A stretch of 64,000 nt of DNA from Phorcus lineatus (GCA_921293015.1 OV121088.1:18389645-18453644); one strand, 5' to 3'. Shown: positions 36,266 to 48,573, counted from the stretch's first letter. Notes: generated from the sequence alone by a model not told the origin. Translations and numbers: made by a program.

Positions 36266-37419
36266 AAGTTTCGTGGCAGCTGACCATTTTCTAACAGTAG
36301 AATATTAAGGGGCTTCTTTCCAGTACATATCGGTCAATCGTTTATGTATTTCGGTTGCATTCACTCTTTCTCTCGTGAACTTCAAAATCAGTTGATCGTT
36401 GTTCAGCTCCCGGACATTAAATATTGAAAAATATGAGGTTAGAAATAAAAACAATCCATTCAAATAGCCATTAAAAATTAGTGTTTTTACTAAATATGTA
36501 TATACTTTAAATAACCCCAGTGCGTAAAAACTCTTATATAATTCCTTAAATTTGAGCTAATTATCACCTCAAATTAAGAAATTTTCCTCAAAACAAAACA
36601 TGTTTTTAACAAACATCATGGTTTTATTGTTGTATCCAAAAAAGACGATTATTCCATTTCATGCAGTAAAATCAATCATTCAGGTTACTCGCTGGCATGT
36701 TATTGTCTGTGACGTCAGGCAAATTTACACTGAATACAAAATAAGTGAAATAGGCCGTGAATTCAAAACCGACCACATTTATTCGGTATACGTGTCACTG
36801 GTAGTTTTTCTCGACACCAATGTCTTCAAAGATTGTACATTTTGTGGTTGTCCTGTGAAAACTCGAAGTCAAAGAAACGTCTGCATGGGAAATCAGGAAG
36901 GAAAATTGTGTTTCCAATGATGAACAAAAAGGTTACCCTCCAGTCTTGATTGACAATTTCACAGTTAATGTCTGGTTATATTACCACATTGACACATTCT
37001 GAAATAGGTTAAGATTCTAGGTTAATGTTGTAATCACAGCTGCACCTGCTCGTGTTGAAACTATACCCTAAGGATCATGCAACAATAAAACTCAACGAAC
37101 AAAAACAGAATCACCACAATAATATGAGTCTCCGACTTACATTCAGTTTGTTGAATTAAACATTCTGCATGATGAATATAATGTATTTGGCACCACTTAA
37201 CCTTCTTACAAACATTTAACTAGCAAACCTAGGTTCAAACCTAAAAATCATGACAAAGAGGGCAACATCGAAAATAAATAAATGCATTTGTTGTTGTTAT
37301 GCCTGTGGATGTATGGTATGTGATCATGAATGTAAGCTAGTAATTAAAACTTGATATTCCTATTGTTTTATATGGTAATTTTAATTCAAATGCTTTAGTG
37401 AAATCCCAAACACAACAAA
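36266..37419. other. No supported feature
   Basis: The 106-codon frame at 36600-36920 is open but has no motif I recognise, and its composition is not clearly protein-like. Otherwise empty. Confidence 0.35.
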
Positions 37420-37800
37420 AGCTATCAATTGTGTCAGTTCTTCCAAGATTAACTTCGTTTAATTGAAAAGAAAAGCACATTTATTCAAATAACTATAATG
37501 TGTTTCATCTCACATCTATTTTGTCAGCAAAAACAAGTTAAACAAGGCAAACCATTAGGAATGTCATCTGCCGACAAGCAGTTTATCAATTAATCTCTTT
37601 TTTTGGACAGATTATTTTGAATACGTTTGATGTGTATTATTGATTACTGATTAGGAAATCTAAATCATCTCGTTAACCAAGAGATATGATCTAACGTTCA
37701 ACGATCTAAGAGATTTATTAAGAAACTCCACAGCTGTAAATATTTTATTAAAGTCGAGAAGGATATATTACTTTGTAGTAGAGATGAAGCGTTTTTTTTT
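37420..37800 (+). repeat. Old duplication, copy 2 (partner at 28.96-29.44 kb)
   Basis: It carries the same ordered blocks as copy 1, including AACAAGTTAAACAAGGCAAA, ATTATTGATTACTGATTAG and GTCGAGAAGGATA. It lies immediately outside the 3.47-kb inverted-repeat element. Confidence 0.55.
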
Positions 37801-38189
37801 CGGTTTGATAATGACGCACTAGCTTGGTGTATATACTTAGAAATATTATCTTAGAACACTACCAAACTACCACGTTCTATAGTATTTGGGTTGTTTTTAC
37901 TTTATGATGTGTTAATATCTTTGTAACAGTTTTGATGTATTGTGATAACCTAAACTTATTCACGGCAAGACCATATTTAGGCCAGTAGAAATCATGAAAA
38001 ACCCGGACATTTTCGATATCAGACAAATTTTGTTTTTAAATGGTCCCTTTAGCAGTGCTGATGAACCATGAAAGACCCAACCAAAATCAACCATGGGCAA
38101 CATGTATTTTTGGGGCAAAAACCTTAAAAAAATAAGGGAAATTAAGAATTATTTATTTAAAAATATATGTATTGCAGGAAAAACTTTTG

Positions 38190-38640
38190 AATTGGCTAGA
38201 ATGATAGATGATGCAACATTACATGATTTCCAAGTTCATTTCTGTTGTAGATTTAACGCCATGTCTGTTTTGGTGTGAAAAAGCATAAAAAATGAAAGAA
38301 AATTGGAATATTTTATGAGAAGTATTCATGTTGAAAAATAAAATGTTGTAGTGATTAGAATGATAGATCATGCAATATTACATACTCTTAAAGGTCATTT
38401 ATGCTCATGGTTTAACATCATGTCTTTTTTCTTCGGTAAAAAAATATGAAACATCAAAGAAAATTGGAACATTTATTAAACATTTATTTATTGAACAAAA
38501 CACTTATGTGCAATTACCATTTAAGATCTAGCAACAGGACATAATTCTAAAGGCTATTATTACTATTGACTGAATAACATGTCTTTTTTAGAGGGGTTAA
38601 TATAGAAAATGGGAATCTTTTTAAGAAAAATATACATGTA
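38190..38640 (+). repeat. Degenerate ~150-bp direct repeats inside the TIR element
   Basis: AGAATGATAGATGATGCAAC (38198) and AGAATGATAGATCATGCAAT (38358) each precede TTACAT and a CATGTCT...TTT stretch. A weaker third copy follows near 38510-38590 (ACATGTCTTTTTTAG). No coding potential. Confidence 0.65.
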
Positions 38641-39032
38641 TTTGTTGAAAAATATACTCTTTATTGACATTTCTAGATTACTTTGCATCAGAAATAAGTA
38701 TTCTGGAATTCACTGCCCCTGATTGATCTTCAAAAATGTCTGAATTTCAGATTTATATGAGTCAATTTTCACAATCTCTAGGTATCTCTTATCAAATATT
38801 TTTTTAACTTTCAAAATGGAATTAAAGCTCCTTATATGCACATTTTATATTGAGGCACTGATAAATGTGATTATCCTTCTAAACCCACCAGCATGACAGT
38901 TTTCCGGTTCAGATTTCTAAGGCTTTTCCTGAACTTGAATCTGTAAACTATTCTCAGATATTGTAAATAACTGATGATAAGTATATAGCAATATAGAAAT
39001 ACTTGCTATCTACTCCTTGCTACAAATAGAGA

Positions 39033-39156
39033 ATCTCACCCAGGTGTCTTCTGATATCAAATATATCAACACGATTCTATAAAAGTTGCCTCGGATATTT
39101 TGACTTTTATAGACTCGTGTTGATATATTTGATATCAGAAGACACGGGGGTGAGAT
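39033..39156. ncRNA. Long near-perfect hairpin (54-bp arms, 16-nt loop)
   Basis: The left arm 39033-39086 (ATCTCACCCAGGTGTCTTCT onward) and right arm 39103-39156 are reverse complements at 51 of 54 positions by eye. The core string is GATATCAAATATATCAACAC. The loop is 39087-39102. A transcript from either strand would form a strong duplex of precursor-like size. It may equally be a small foldback transposon inserted in the larger element. No flanking target duplication was found. Function is unknown. Confidence 0.85.
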
Positions 39157-39387
39157 TATGTTTATCATCCAAAATCATTTTTCATTTCGATTCCGTGTAA
39201 AATGTATATTTCTGAACACTGCACCCCTCTTAGACTCTTAGTGCGGTGAAGTCATATCACTGACGTCGTCATGCTTATGACATCATAGCATTGTCATGTC
39301 ATTACTTGATGATGTAAAAAACTTGTGATGTCATGAATTTGACTGTAACAGGGCTTTGTTCAAAATCTACTGTCAAAACAATATCTA

Positions 39388-39428
39388 CTAGGAGATATCC
39401 CTTGATCTTCAATGAGGATATCTCCTGT
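39388..39428. repeat. Small hairpin (AGGAGATATCC / GGATATCTCCT)
   Basis: Perfect 11-bp arms (39390-39400 and 39416-39426) separated by 15 nt, extendable outward by CTA/TAG with a bulge. It lies inside the TIR element, and no role is evident. Confidence 0.7.
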
Positions 39429-41447
39429 AGAACACAGTTTTGGGATGATAAAATACAGTTTTTGACAGAGGGTACATTATCACTTGTCTTTCACAAAGCA
39501 TACAGTTTCATCAGATACAGATTATTCATTATTCTAACAGGGTTAATAACATTGCACTTGTGATAATGTTTTCGAAGACATTGATGATTGTCCAGAATCT
39601 GCAGAGAATCATGTGCTTAAAGGTACTATAGCACGCTTTTTCGCTTCAAATTGGCTCTTTAAAGGCATATGATTATATAGGCACTTATTTATGCTTTCAA
39701 TCGATGCAGTAAAATCCTTATTTTTCTTTACAACTGACCTGTAATCAACAATGAAAACATTTAAGACAGCTGAAGTCGGCTTAGAGATATTTGAATCTAT
39801 GGTCAGCTGTGCACTAAAAAATATGAACAGTTGAACAGCTGAAAACGGCTAAACTAGTAATGTGTGTAGCTTTTGAAATCACCTAAACTCTGAACTGAGA
39901 ATAAGGGATGAAATATTGTATATTAAAGCAATCTTATAACATAATTAATTTAAAACATTTATCTGTGCATTTGTTGTTTATACGAAACATTGGTGTACAC
40001 TTATGCCTTTAATACTCCATTAGATGCGAAGCACTGAGCACTGAGCACTGAGCACTGAGAGAATATCTCCCTGTTTGTTAGATTTACAAATGATGCTGAG
40101 AGACGTACGCATTTCACAGGATTAACAAATTATCAGTTTCTCTAAACTATTATACCTTTCAAATTATTTGAGTGATACTCAGTCAACCATGCATGCTTTG
40201 AGTTAAAAAAAATTTGAGTTCAGCTGTAAGTTCTCATTTAATGATAAATGGGGTTGAAAGACGCTTTGAGATTCATGGTTCAGAAAAAAGCAATTAAAAT
40301 TTAACATTTGATATGCGGAAAATTATTGACATTTTTGTAGTTTTATTAATCTAAGTAATATGTTCAACATAGAATATTTAATCGTAAATTATTAGTGTTA
40401 GATAAATACTGATAGCATTTTTATTATATGTCAGAGCTGATTTGTGCATTTATTAGCAGATCCTAATTAACTTTTGAGATGAGGAAGGCCCTGGGCCCAT
40501 GAGTTATGAAATTAGTGGGACATTAAATTTTGTCAATGTAGGTTGGTCATTATAAAATACAAGCCTAGGGAGATAAATTTACAGTTTACAGAAAATCATT
40601 AAATTTCTGTTTATATATTAATATACATTTTTTTTTTTAACTTTGCATGAATAACCCAAATTGGTATTGTGAAAAGCCGAAATTAACTGACAGAAATATC
40701 TATAGTTATAACTTATTTATTCTCTAGTTACTATTTTTAGCATTGGAAAGATTAATAAATTCAGTATAATATTCAAATTTGACTTGATGTTAACTTCAAA
40801 TGATCGTAAAAAAGTATCAATCAACAGACGCTTCTTCATAAGAAATAAGTCAGCGAGAAAGTATTATCAGTAGGATGGCATGCTTAGCCTTTTTAGAGGT
40901 GTGTGAACTTTCCCCCAATTTATCTATTCAATGTTTCAAAGGAAATTGAATAGATAAATCATATGCTTTAACTTTTTTCTTATAATTACATTAGTAGTTC
41001 ATAATAATTTCTCGTAGAAAAGGCTTTTATGAAGATGAAGTAGTCAATTTACAAAGTTAAAATATAGATAATTCAAGCACGAAAAATATGATTATTTGAT
41101 GGTATCTGCATAGACAAAAGCATTTAGCTAATTGTCAAAATACTTTTCCATTTTAAAAGTAAAAAAATACCGCTTCTAAACTTTTGTTGTCAACAACAAT
41201 GTCGGCCATTTTGGCAGTTGCCATGAAGGGAGATAACTCTGGCGATACTAGTCACACAACTTATCTTTTATGGAGAGGCTTTTAGGTACATTTTCAAGTG
41301 GCCATAACTATTTTTGCCCATGGTTGATTTTGGTTGGGGTTTTTTCAGAGGGTAAGGGACATGTAATCTTTCATTTTTTTCAAGTCATTTGTCTGTTATC
41401 GAAAATGTCCTGGTTCACTTAAATTTTGAGAAATTTCGACTGGCCTA

Positions 41448-42846
41448 ATTTAAAAGATTTAAACAACAAAACTAGCAAGTCTATTGTTTCGGCGTCGATC
41501 ATTTATATGGAAACGGCGTCGTTTTCAATTATGCATTTGAATACATCAAATCATCTTCATTAGATTAATGCCATGGCAATTCAGAATGCTCTGGAGATGG
41601 TTGAATACTTTATTGACATTGTTTTATACCAAAGTTTCTCACTATGTATTCCACATTCGGTAAAGGGAATAAGTTGAGCATACAAAATACATGATTTTCA
41701 TCTAGGTCCCGTGCATAACAATAAATGTTTTATGATGCCAAAAGCCTATTGATAAACAAAGCTGAAGATCGTTTAGCTAAAACAAGATCATTACATACAG
41801 TGCTCGTGAATCTTGCAATGCTAGAATTATTTAAGAAAATATGTCAGTTTGTATTTATATGGTAATACTGTAAATATTAAAAACGTTGAATATGTCTTCA
41901 TATAACATGCACATATCTTCCGTGAGTGAGTTTGGATTTAACGTGTTTTGAAAAAAACTTTCAGTTATTTAACATGTGGATGAAAATCAACCAAAAGAAA
42001 ATAAACAGATCAGGGAGAAAAGGTATCAAAAGGATGAGGGAAAAGACGGAAAGAAGACAAAGTGAGGGATAGAGAGCAGATAACGTATATGGTGTTTGAT
42101 CGACTATTGTAACGTTTCAAGTTATTTATCCGAGAAAAAGGATAATATCTCACAAATAGGAAAGAAACATACATGCAATAAATAATAATCAAATATTACC
42201 AAAGATATTTAACTGTATTTTAGTGCCGATTATACTGTTTTTCAGCACCATTTTCAAATGGTATTCAAAGACTAACAGATATCATCAAGTGACTATTTCT
42301 TAAGTTAAACGAATGTCTTTACAAATGAACGGAGGTACAATGTAATGCGAATTTTATTACTTTTCTGACATAATCATTAAGATCATTTTTGTTCTTTTTG
42401 AATCTTTACTAGCAATGAGTAAATGCACGACAATACGTTATGCATGCTCGATAATACAATATACAGGGAACAAATGGGACGGGACTAAATAGGGATGAAT
42501 AAACAACAAGTACACAGTACATTAAACAATCCCTAATCACTACTTGAGTGACTAAATAAATAAGGCTACCAGTTAGGTATAGTAGAACTTATGGGAGTGA
42601 AGGTAAGGTTAACGAAAACTGTAAGTCTTTAAAGGAAGTGATCACATAATCCAAAAAAGGTACAGAGAAATAAAGGAATATTAACCTCACCATTCCAACT
42701 TCCAACGTCTCAAAGTTAAGTTCCGCCGCGTTCTACCCCGAGCAGGGCAGAAAGTCCTCTCCAAGATAAGTCCAGTTCGTAACTCACGTAAGTCGGTCGC
42801 CCCACCTTTTATAGGGGCAGTCCCGACGTCGGAGAGAAGACCCTAT
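41448..42846. other. Mostly empty; possible SINE-tail fragment near 41.92 kb
   Basis: GTGAGTGAGTTTGGATTTAA followed by CGTG at about 41923-41946 resembles the inverted tail of mollusc SINEs ((GTGA)n...TTTAACGC). The stretch 42705-42845 is relatively GC-rich (GTTCCGCCGCGTTCTACCCC, GGTCGCCCCACC) and looks like part of another dispersed element that I cannot name. No genes. Confidence 0.35.
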
Positions 42847-43152
42847 AGCACTATTGGAGGTAAGAAGAGTTGGTGTTTAACGCCGCTTTCAAGATTATTT
42901 CACTTATATCGCGGCTGCTAGTATTATTGCAGGGAGAAAGCCTGCAACACCATAGTGGCTATGCATTGCGGTGAAACCTGCGAGCATCGGCTGGACCTAG
43001 CGAACTATGGGTGGTACTGCGCTGATATTCAGTGTGGCATTGCACCCAAACCTGACTGCCTGTAGAACAGTTCTCTACTGCAGACAAAGTTGCCGTGTCC
43101 CTGACCGGTTTCGAACCACGGACTTCTTGATCCGAAGCCGAGCACTATTGGA
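42847..43152 (-). mobile_element. 5'-truncated tRNA-SINE with 12-bp target duplication
   Basis: Same family as 27907-28223 but on the minus strand: TTAACGCCGCTTTCAAGATT at 42877, and the B-box region as TTTCGAACCACGGA (43108). The copy stops inside the head after CCGAAGCCGA, so the A box is missing and it cannot start its own transcription. It is flanked by AGCACTATTGGA at 42847-42858 and 43141-43152. Truncation with an intact duplication fits incomplete reverse transcription on insertion. Confidence 0.88.
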
Positions 43153-44388
43153 AGATGATGGCTTATCTTATTATCTTATCTTATATCACGAAGTTGTGTT
43201 TCTATACTATACTAAAATAGCCCTATCACCATAAATATTTGGGTTACGGTGCCATACAATGGCTTATTATAAAGGGTACAAAGTCCTCTATAAGTAGATA
43301 TAAATATATATAACATGAGCATTGACATTGAAATGCTACATGCAAAAAGGCTGGTAAATGGAGCATGAAAATGACATTTGAACACTTAAAAGTAGCCACA
43401 TTCGGCGAATAAAGTACATGAATGATGAAAATAGGTACAAGGATGTAAAGTACATGGTTTAAAGTACGGAACATGTACTTTCAATATATACAATAATTGG
43501 TGACATTTCATAAAAGTGCATTAGATGGGAGGCGGGAAAAAGGACGCACGCTCGAACCGCGTGACACTCACTCATTTGCGCAGGAGAGTGTTCTCAATGA
43601 TGCCACGGCCGTTCTTCTCTGCATTTGTGGTGCCTTTGAAGAACTAGATTTCTACCCTCTGGACATGACATAAGGTTGCCAACAGGATGACGGATCCAAC
43701 ACAACCCGCTAATGATACCATGGCATTGTATTTGCAGGGTTAAGTGCCGTATCGGGACACGTAAGCGGCAACACAAAAGTTTGACAATTAACGAACTCAT
43801 GTAAGAGAGAAAGAAATGTGGGGCTGCACGTTCATTTAATGTCCTCTAATGAACGTGCAACTGTGTTTTTATGTGTTTTACCGAGTGTGATTTTTACAAC
43901 TTATTGTGCATTGTTGACTTTTACAAAATGTGCATGTCATTTAATAGAAACGTTTCCTTGATCCCAATCAAATAATATAAGTAGTATCCCACAGTCTATT
44001 CATCAACTGAAATGTGATTATAATTACTTTTGATAATGTTTCTTCTGTACAAAGCTAGTGTATAATTACATAAATGGAGCTAAAGCCTCAAAGCTTTATC
44101 TTCTTAACTACAAAGAAACATCCTTCAAGGAAATACCTAAAATTACAGTTCGGGACCGCGGCGTAAATGAGTTAGTGTATTACGCTGACAGGCTCTTTGA
44201 TAAACAAAAGAACGTATTTTCTTATTAATAAACGTAAGGGGAAAATCCAAGGCTTTTTGACCTTTAAAATTGAATGATGAACAACAGAATAGTTTAAGTA
44301 AAAAGAAACAAACATGACGTATTGATAGAGCCATCTTTGGCACGCGTGTTAAATGACACATCCCCGTTAGCAATCTTATTTACATTCA
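43153..44388. other. No supported feature
   Basis: Short unrecognised frames only. Confidence 0.4.
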
Positions 44389-44675
44389 CAGGGTGGAAAT
44401 ACCCTGAATCCGTTTGCCGGATCCCCTGCCGGATCCTCCGGATCCTCTCAACAATGGTATACTGGGATCCGTCGCCGGATCCCTCACCGGATCCGGGATC
44501 CGGGCGGACACCGCCGGATCCCTTGCCGGATCCCCAGTAGATCAGAATACAGGGATCCGGCGCCGGATCCCTCACCGGATCCGGGATCCGGACGGACACC
44601 ACCGGATCCCCTTCCGGATTCTTAGTAGATAAGAATACTGGGATCCGGAGACGGATACCCTACCGGATCCTCTCC
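44389..44675 (+). repeat. GGATCC-palindrome element, copy 1
   Basis: A 287-bp block with 16 GGATCC hexamers, many within longer palindromes (CCGGATCCGG). The left end is a small hairpin, CAGGGT-GGAAAT-ACCCTG (44389-44406). An 88-bp tandem subunit is visible from GGGATCC boxes at 44464, 44552 and 44640. Each subunit holds GCCGGATCCCTCACCGGATC, then CGGACACC and an AGTAGAT(C/A)AGAATAC spacer. A nearly identical inverted copy is at 48574-48854. The PDP/GSG-rich frames across it are repeat artefacts: it is open on both strands and has no conserved start. It is far richer in G+C than its surroundings. No target duplication was found and the class is unknown. Confidence 0.92.
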
Positions 44676-45715
44676 AAGTTGTAAGAGTAGGCAAGAATGT
44701 AAAAAAGGTTTATCATCTCATGATCAATATTCTTAGAACCTTCAAGAATTTGCACGTATGAAGATTTTCCTAAAAAAAAGTATCATACTAGTATCTTTGA
44801 TACCTTCTACTATCATATTCCTGAAATGATATTGTCAACTAGTAACATTATTATATAAATGACTATTAAGTGTTTGTTTTAACCTATAGCTTTTAAAATA
44901 TTTGTTTGTGTAAGTGTGTTACCCTGAGTGGTCAGGATTAACAGAAACTTATTGCTTGAAAACAACTTCTCTAAACTAAAACTATTGAGTCTTAACTTTT
45001 CTTTTCAGTAGACATTAGAATTTAAATTCTTAGAAAGTCAATATTACCCAGCGATACCACTTTAAAAACTTTTTCTTTGAAGTTTCATTAACGATAAGAT
45101 TTCATCGCAACATCCAAATGGTATTTTACTTTAATTACAATAAGAAAGAAATTTTCTCAACAGGCTACTTTAATTTTATCGAAGCACGGTTCAATATTCT
45201 ACACTGTAACGCTTGAACGCACACACTTGATCAATACACCTGTCAGCGTATACACATTCACCTAGACTCATTTGTGTCTTATTGCTGCAACAGGTGAAAG
45301 TGCAAGTAATTATGCGGTAAGTGGGTATGCTTTAACCGACAAGACGGCGCATCATAACTTATGATTAATGAAAGTTATTCTTAGTATTGAATAATATATG
45401 AATAGTAAAAAATAACAAACACATATGTACATTGTTAAACATGTATTCATTTCATCATGATGTACATCAAGATCAATCCATTGTAACAAGATATCAAAAG
45501 AATAACATTTATGTAAATAAATAAATATCATCTCATTGAAATAAATTCAAAATTTAATTTTGTATTGGAGCGGCATTAATATAAGCTTCCAGCTTATTTG
45601 CCAATCCATTTCATTGAAATATATAACATATGTTTAAACACACATAAAAGGTACATCTGTTACCTATAACAACATAATTACATTGGTACTAACTGTTTCC
45701 TTCTCAACTGCTCTA
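44676..45715. other. No supported feature
   Basis: AT-rich. Only the first ~25 bp (AGTTGTAAGAGTAGG) weakly resemble the flank of the other GGATCC copy. Confidence 0.4.
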
Positions 45716-45719
45716 CTAT

Positions 45720-46300
45720 TTCGACAAAAGAGTTGTCATGGGATATCCATATAAATTCTATGATCAAGAAAGTTAGCCCTCTGATAAGAAGCCTTAAATA
45801 TCGTTTCCACGGAAAAGTTTGTAAATTATTTATAATTCCTTCATCTTACCAAGGAACACTGCAGTTTACTGGAAAAATTTAATCTAGACGCTTTAAGATC
45901 AATATGAGGAGCAGTTTGCGGTACAAGCCATAACCTATTATATGAAAAAAATAATCAAAAACCACTATCTGAACGTGAATATGTTTCTAAACTAACACGT
46001 TTATACAAAATGAAGAATAATTAGCGCCTCAGTTATATCTCTGCAACCTCCTTCCTAGAATACCTAGTACAAATGATTACAATCTCAGAGATCATTCATC
46101 TGTGCGAACAGTACAATGCAGAACGGCGACATATGTCAAGTCTTTTTTACCAGATACAATAAAACTGTGGAATTCATTAACTCTCGACATTCAAACCATC
46201 GATTCGTTAACTGGCTTCAAACATTCCTCTTACTTTTTTCCCGATCACCCATTTCAACGTAGACCATCAGGTCACGTTCTCATTGTTGCAATCATCTAAA
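45720..46300 (+). mobile_element. LINE 3' coding remnant (C-terminal region of reverse transcriptase protein)
   Basis: In one frame: LEKFNLDALRSI, stop, GAVCGTSHNLLYEKNNQKPL, then SEREYVSKLTRLYKMKNN (45873-46020). After a frameshift come NDYNLRDHSSVRTVQCRTAT and FLPDTIKLWNSLTLDIQTID (46075-46205). The 'FLPxTIxLWNSL' ending is the common C-terminus of many animal LINE polyproteins. The RT catalytic part is absent and there is no intact frame. It belongs to a clade distinct from the knuckle-ending LINEs elsewhere in the window. Confidence 0.8.
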
Positions 46301-47404
46301 AAGTACTGGATGTTGTAACATCAATGAGCATAAATAATTTAGCTACAGTACAGCCGCATGAAATCGGTATTTCTATTGAAGGGAACAACAAATTAAACTA
46401 ATTCGTTTTTCTATTTGATAAAGCAATCAGACTAATAATACAATTTTAGCAAAGTACTTCACTTATAGATTGTTTCATGTTCAACGATCACGAGTATGAA
46501 TTGCAGGAATGAATATAAATGATATATATGATATGTGTTTAACTCATTTTAGTTACAGTATAGAAATATTTTCAAATAATAAAGTTCTTAAATTAATCTT
46601 ATGTTTTACAGTGTAAGGTAAGTCTAATTCTTCGCCCAAATCATTATGTTGGATGTTTGCGGATGTGTATTCGTACTCCACCAAAGGGTTAGATACCTCC
46701 GGTGGTTAGTCAATACACAGTGTCATGTATATAAGGAATGTCTATACCAGTAAGTATTTTACGTGTGTATGTGCCTTCAATTTAATCCGATGACTTCAAG
46801 TAGTCCCGCGTAATTATACTCCTTTTGTTAGTTCCCCGCCTATAAGCATTTTGGGGTCATAAAACACCTGCATACAATTACAGGCAATCAGACAAGAGAC
46901 AGGTAGACGAGCTCAACGAACCGTAGCAAGAGAGACGGTGGAGAGGTGGGGGGGGGGGGGGGTGGGGGGTTAATTCATTACTATCCAAATGAATGTAACA
47001 TTTTCATTTATCATTAAATATTGTAATAGCACTAATTGTAACCCATACACGTGAAATATACTGTTTATAATAAGTTCTTTCTTTGAAATAATAATGCCGT
47101 TCAATGACAAGATATATTATGAATCTTGAAGACCTACCAATTTCAAAATGATGTTGTAGATATGATGCAAACTACCTTTTAAAAAACCTGTCATCCAGAA
47201 ATCAAAGGACAAATTATTAAAGGAGCTTTCCTGAATCTAGAATATGTTGTCAAATCTAGTTGCAAGAAATTTTTTCATAACAACTTTTAAGAACCATAAT
47301 TATAATCATGTCTTAAACAATCAAACTGAACATATTTCATCACTAGGCAACTTTTGGTTCATGCATCCACAGCCAGTACCCTAAATGAAGATTACCGTAT
47401 ATAA
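46301..47404. other. No gene; G-run at 46945-46969
   Basis: A run of Gs broken by single Ts occupies about 46945-46969 and could form a quadruplex. The rest is AT-rich and without motifs. Confidence 0.5.
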
Positions 47405-47820
47405 CAATGTATAAGGTGACCACGTGTGTAAGGTGCCCCCCCCAATTGTGCTTCGGTTCGAGGTTATTATTTCTTAGAAAACAATTTATTTCCATAATTA
47501 ATATGTAATATTTATAAAAGTAATTTCATGACGTTTTTTTGCCGATGAATTGACATCAAGGCGTCTCTCTCGGCTGGAGGATCGTCACCTAACCTCAGAA
47601 TGTTTAGGCCTGAAACATAGACCTATGTGTATAAGCCGCCGCCCCCCCTCTCCCCTTCAATAACGTATATAGCTAGGCTCCAGGCTGGCAGGTCGACATG
47701 ATTACGGACCGTAAACATAAACCTCGTATATAAGGTGACCCCCCTCCTTGACCCCTCAATTTCTGGTATAAAAAACTCGCCTGATACGCTGTAAGATACG
47801 GTCATAATTTCACTCACAGA
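47405..47820 (+). repeat. C-rich dispersed repeat with TATAAGGTGACCCCC-type motif
   Basis: GTATAAGGTGACCACGTGTG with TAAGGTGCCCCCCCC (47410-47447), TGTATAAGCCGCCGCCCCCC (about 47628) and TATATAAGGTGACCCCCCTC (about 47728) share one motif. The last two sit about 100 bp apart in parallel contexts (GGCTGG, then ACAT(A/T), ACCT, then the C-run). The element class is unknown. Confidence 0.6.
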
Positions 47821-48573
47821 ATGGGTTTAATAAATTTCTGAAATCTGACAATGTTGCAATTACCTTTGTTCAGGTGTATACTTGGTTTTGTATAATTATG
47901 TTTAAATAAAATCACACTTGAAACACTACCCTCAGGTGCATACAGATTTATAGATATATATGTTTATACGATTTTTTTTATATATTTAAGTGTGTGTGCG
48001 TTTGTAAATAAATGTTTGAAATCATTGAATAGAATTATTTTTTATTTAATTTGTATACTAAAGTTTTGCATATCTATAAGTGATCTATGGTATATTATCT
48101 AAGCGAATTCATTTACAATATTAACCCTAATGTAACACCCTAATTATGCAAGTTGATATGGGTACTGACCAACAGGTGTGATGAGCGTGCATTCAAGCGT
48201 GACAATTGGTGCTGAATAGTATACGTTACCATGGTTATTTCAGAAAGTATTTTGAATAAATTTTGATAAGAAATAACCCCTTAAATTCTGATTCCGAATA
48301 AATAGTGTTTTTCTGAAGATTGTGTTTCAATTTGAATCGAATCATCAAAACATTATCATTTAAACTTGACTTTGTCAGCTTTGGCTAACAATCTTTCACA
48401 AAGACATATCAACACTTATTTTTTCTTTATAAATGCAAACGGCCTTTATATGACAATATCATGTAAAGAATATGTAAAAGCTGTCAAAGATGTATGGTGT
48501 ATTGTTGTGACAAAACCTTTCCTAACTTTAAAAAACTTCATTTTTCTAAACTACATTCCTACTTTCGCTACAA
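47821..48573. other. No supported feature
   Basis: AT-rich, no motif. The 101-codon frame at 48366-48671 runs into the GGATCC element and is not convincing. Confidence 0.4.

Larger units (their letters stand above)
37978..41447. mobile_element. 3.47-kb terminal-inverted-repeat element flanked by TA
   Basis: Left end at 37980: GGCCAGTAGAAAT, then GACATTTTCGATATCAGACA and CCAACCAAAATCAACCATGG (to about 38098). The right end, read inward from 41445, has GGCCAGTCGAAAT, then GACATTTTCGATAACAGACA and CCAACCAAAATCAACCATGG (to about 41314). The inverted ends are about 120-135 bp long and imperfect. A TA dinucleotide lies outside each end (37978-37979 and 41446-41447), as expected of elements that insert at TA. 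No transposase is visible inside; all frames are short. The interior holds degenerate direct repeats of ~150 bp (38195-38640, sharing AGAATGATAGAT(G/C)ATGCAA), a 54-bp-arm hairpin (39033-39156) and a smaller hairpin (39390-39426). It is probably a non-autonomous DNA transposon of unknown superfamily. Confidence 0.82.

Noticed and set aside
36600-36920. 106-codon frame as a host exon
   Set aside because: No domain, no splice context and no repeat or homologous copy to support it.
44294-44632. PDP/GSG-rich frames in the GGATCC element as a gene
   Set aside because: Open on both strands because of palindromic repeats; the same frames recur in the inverted copy without a conserved start or end.
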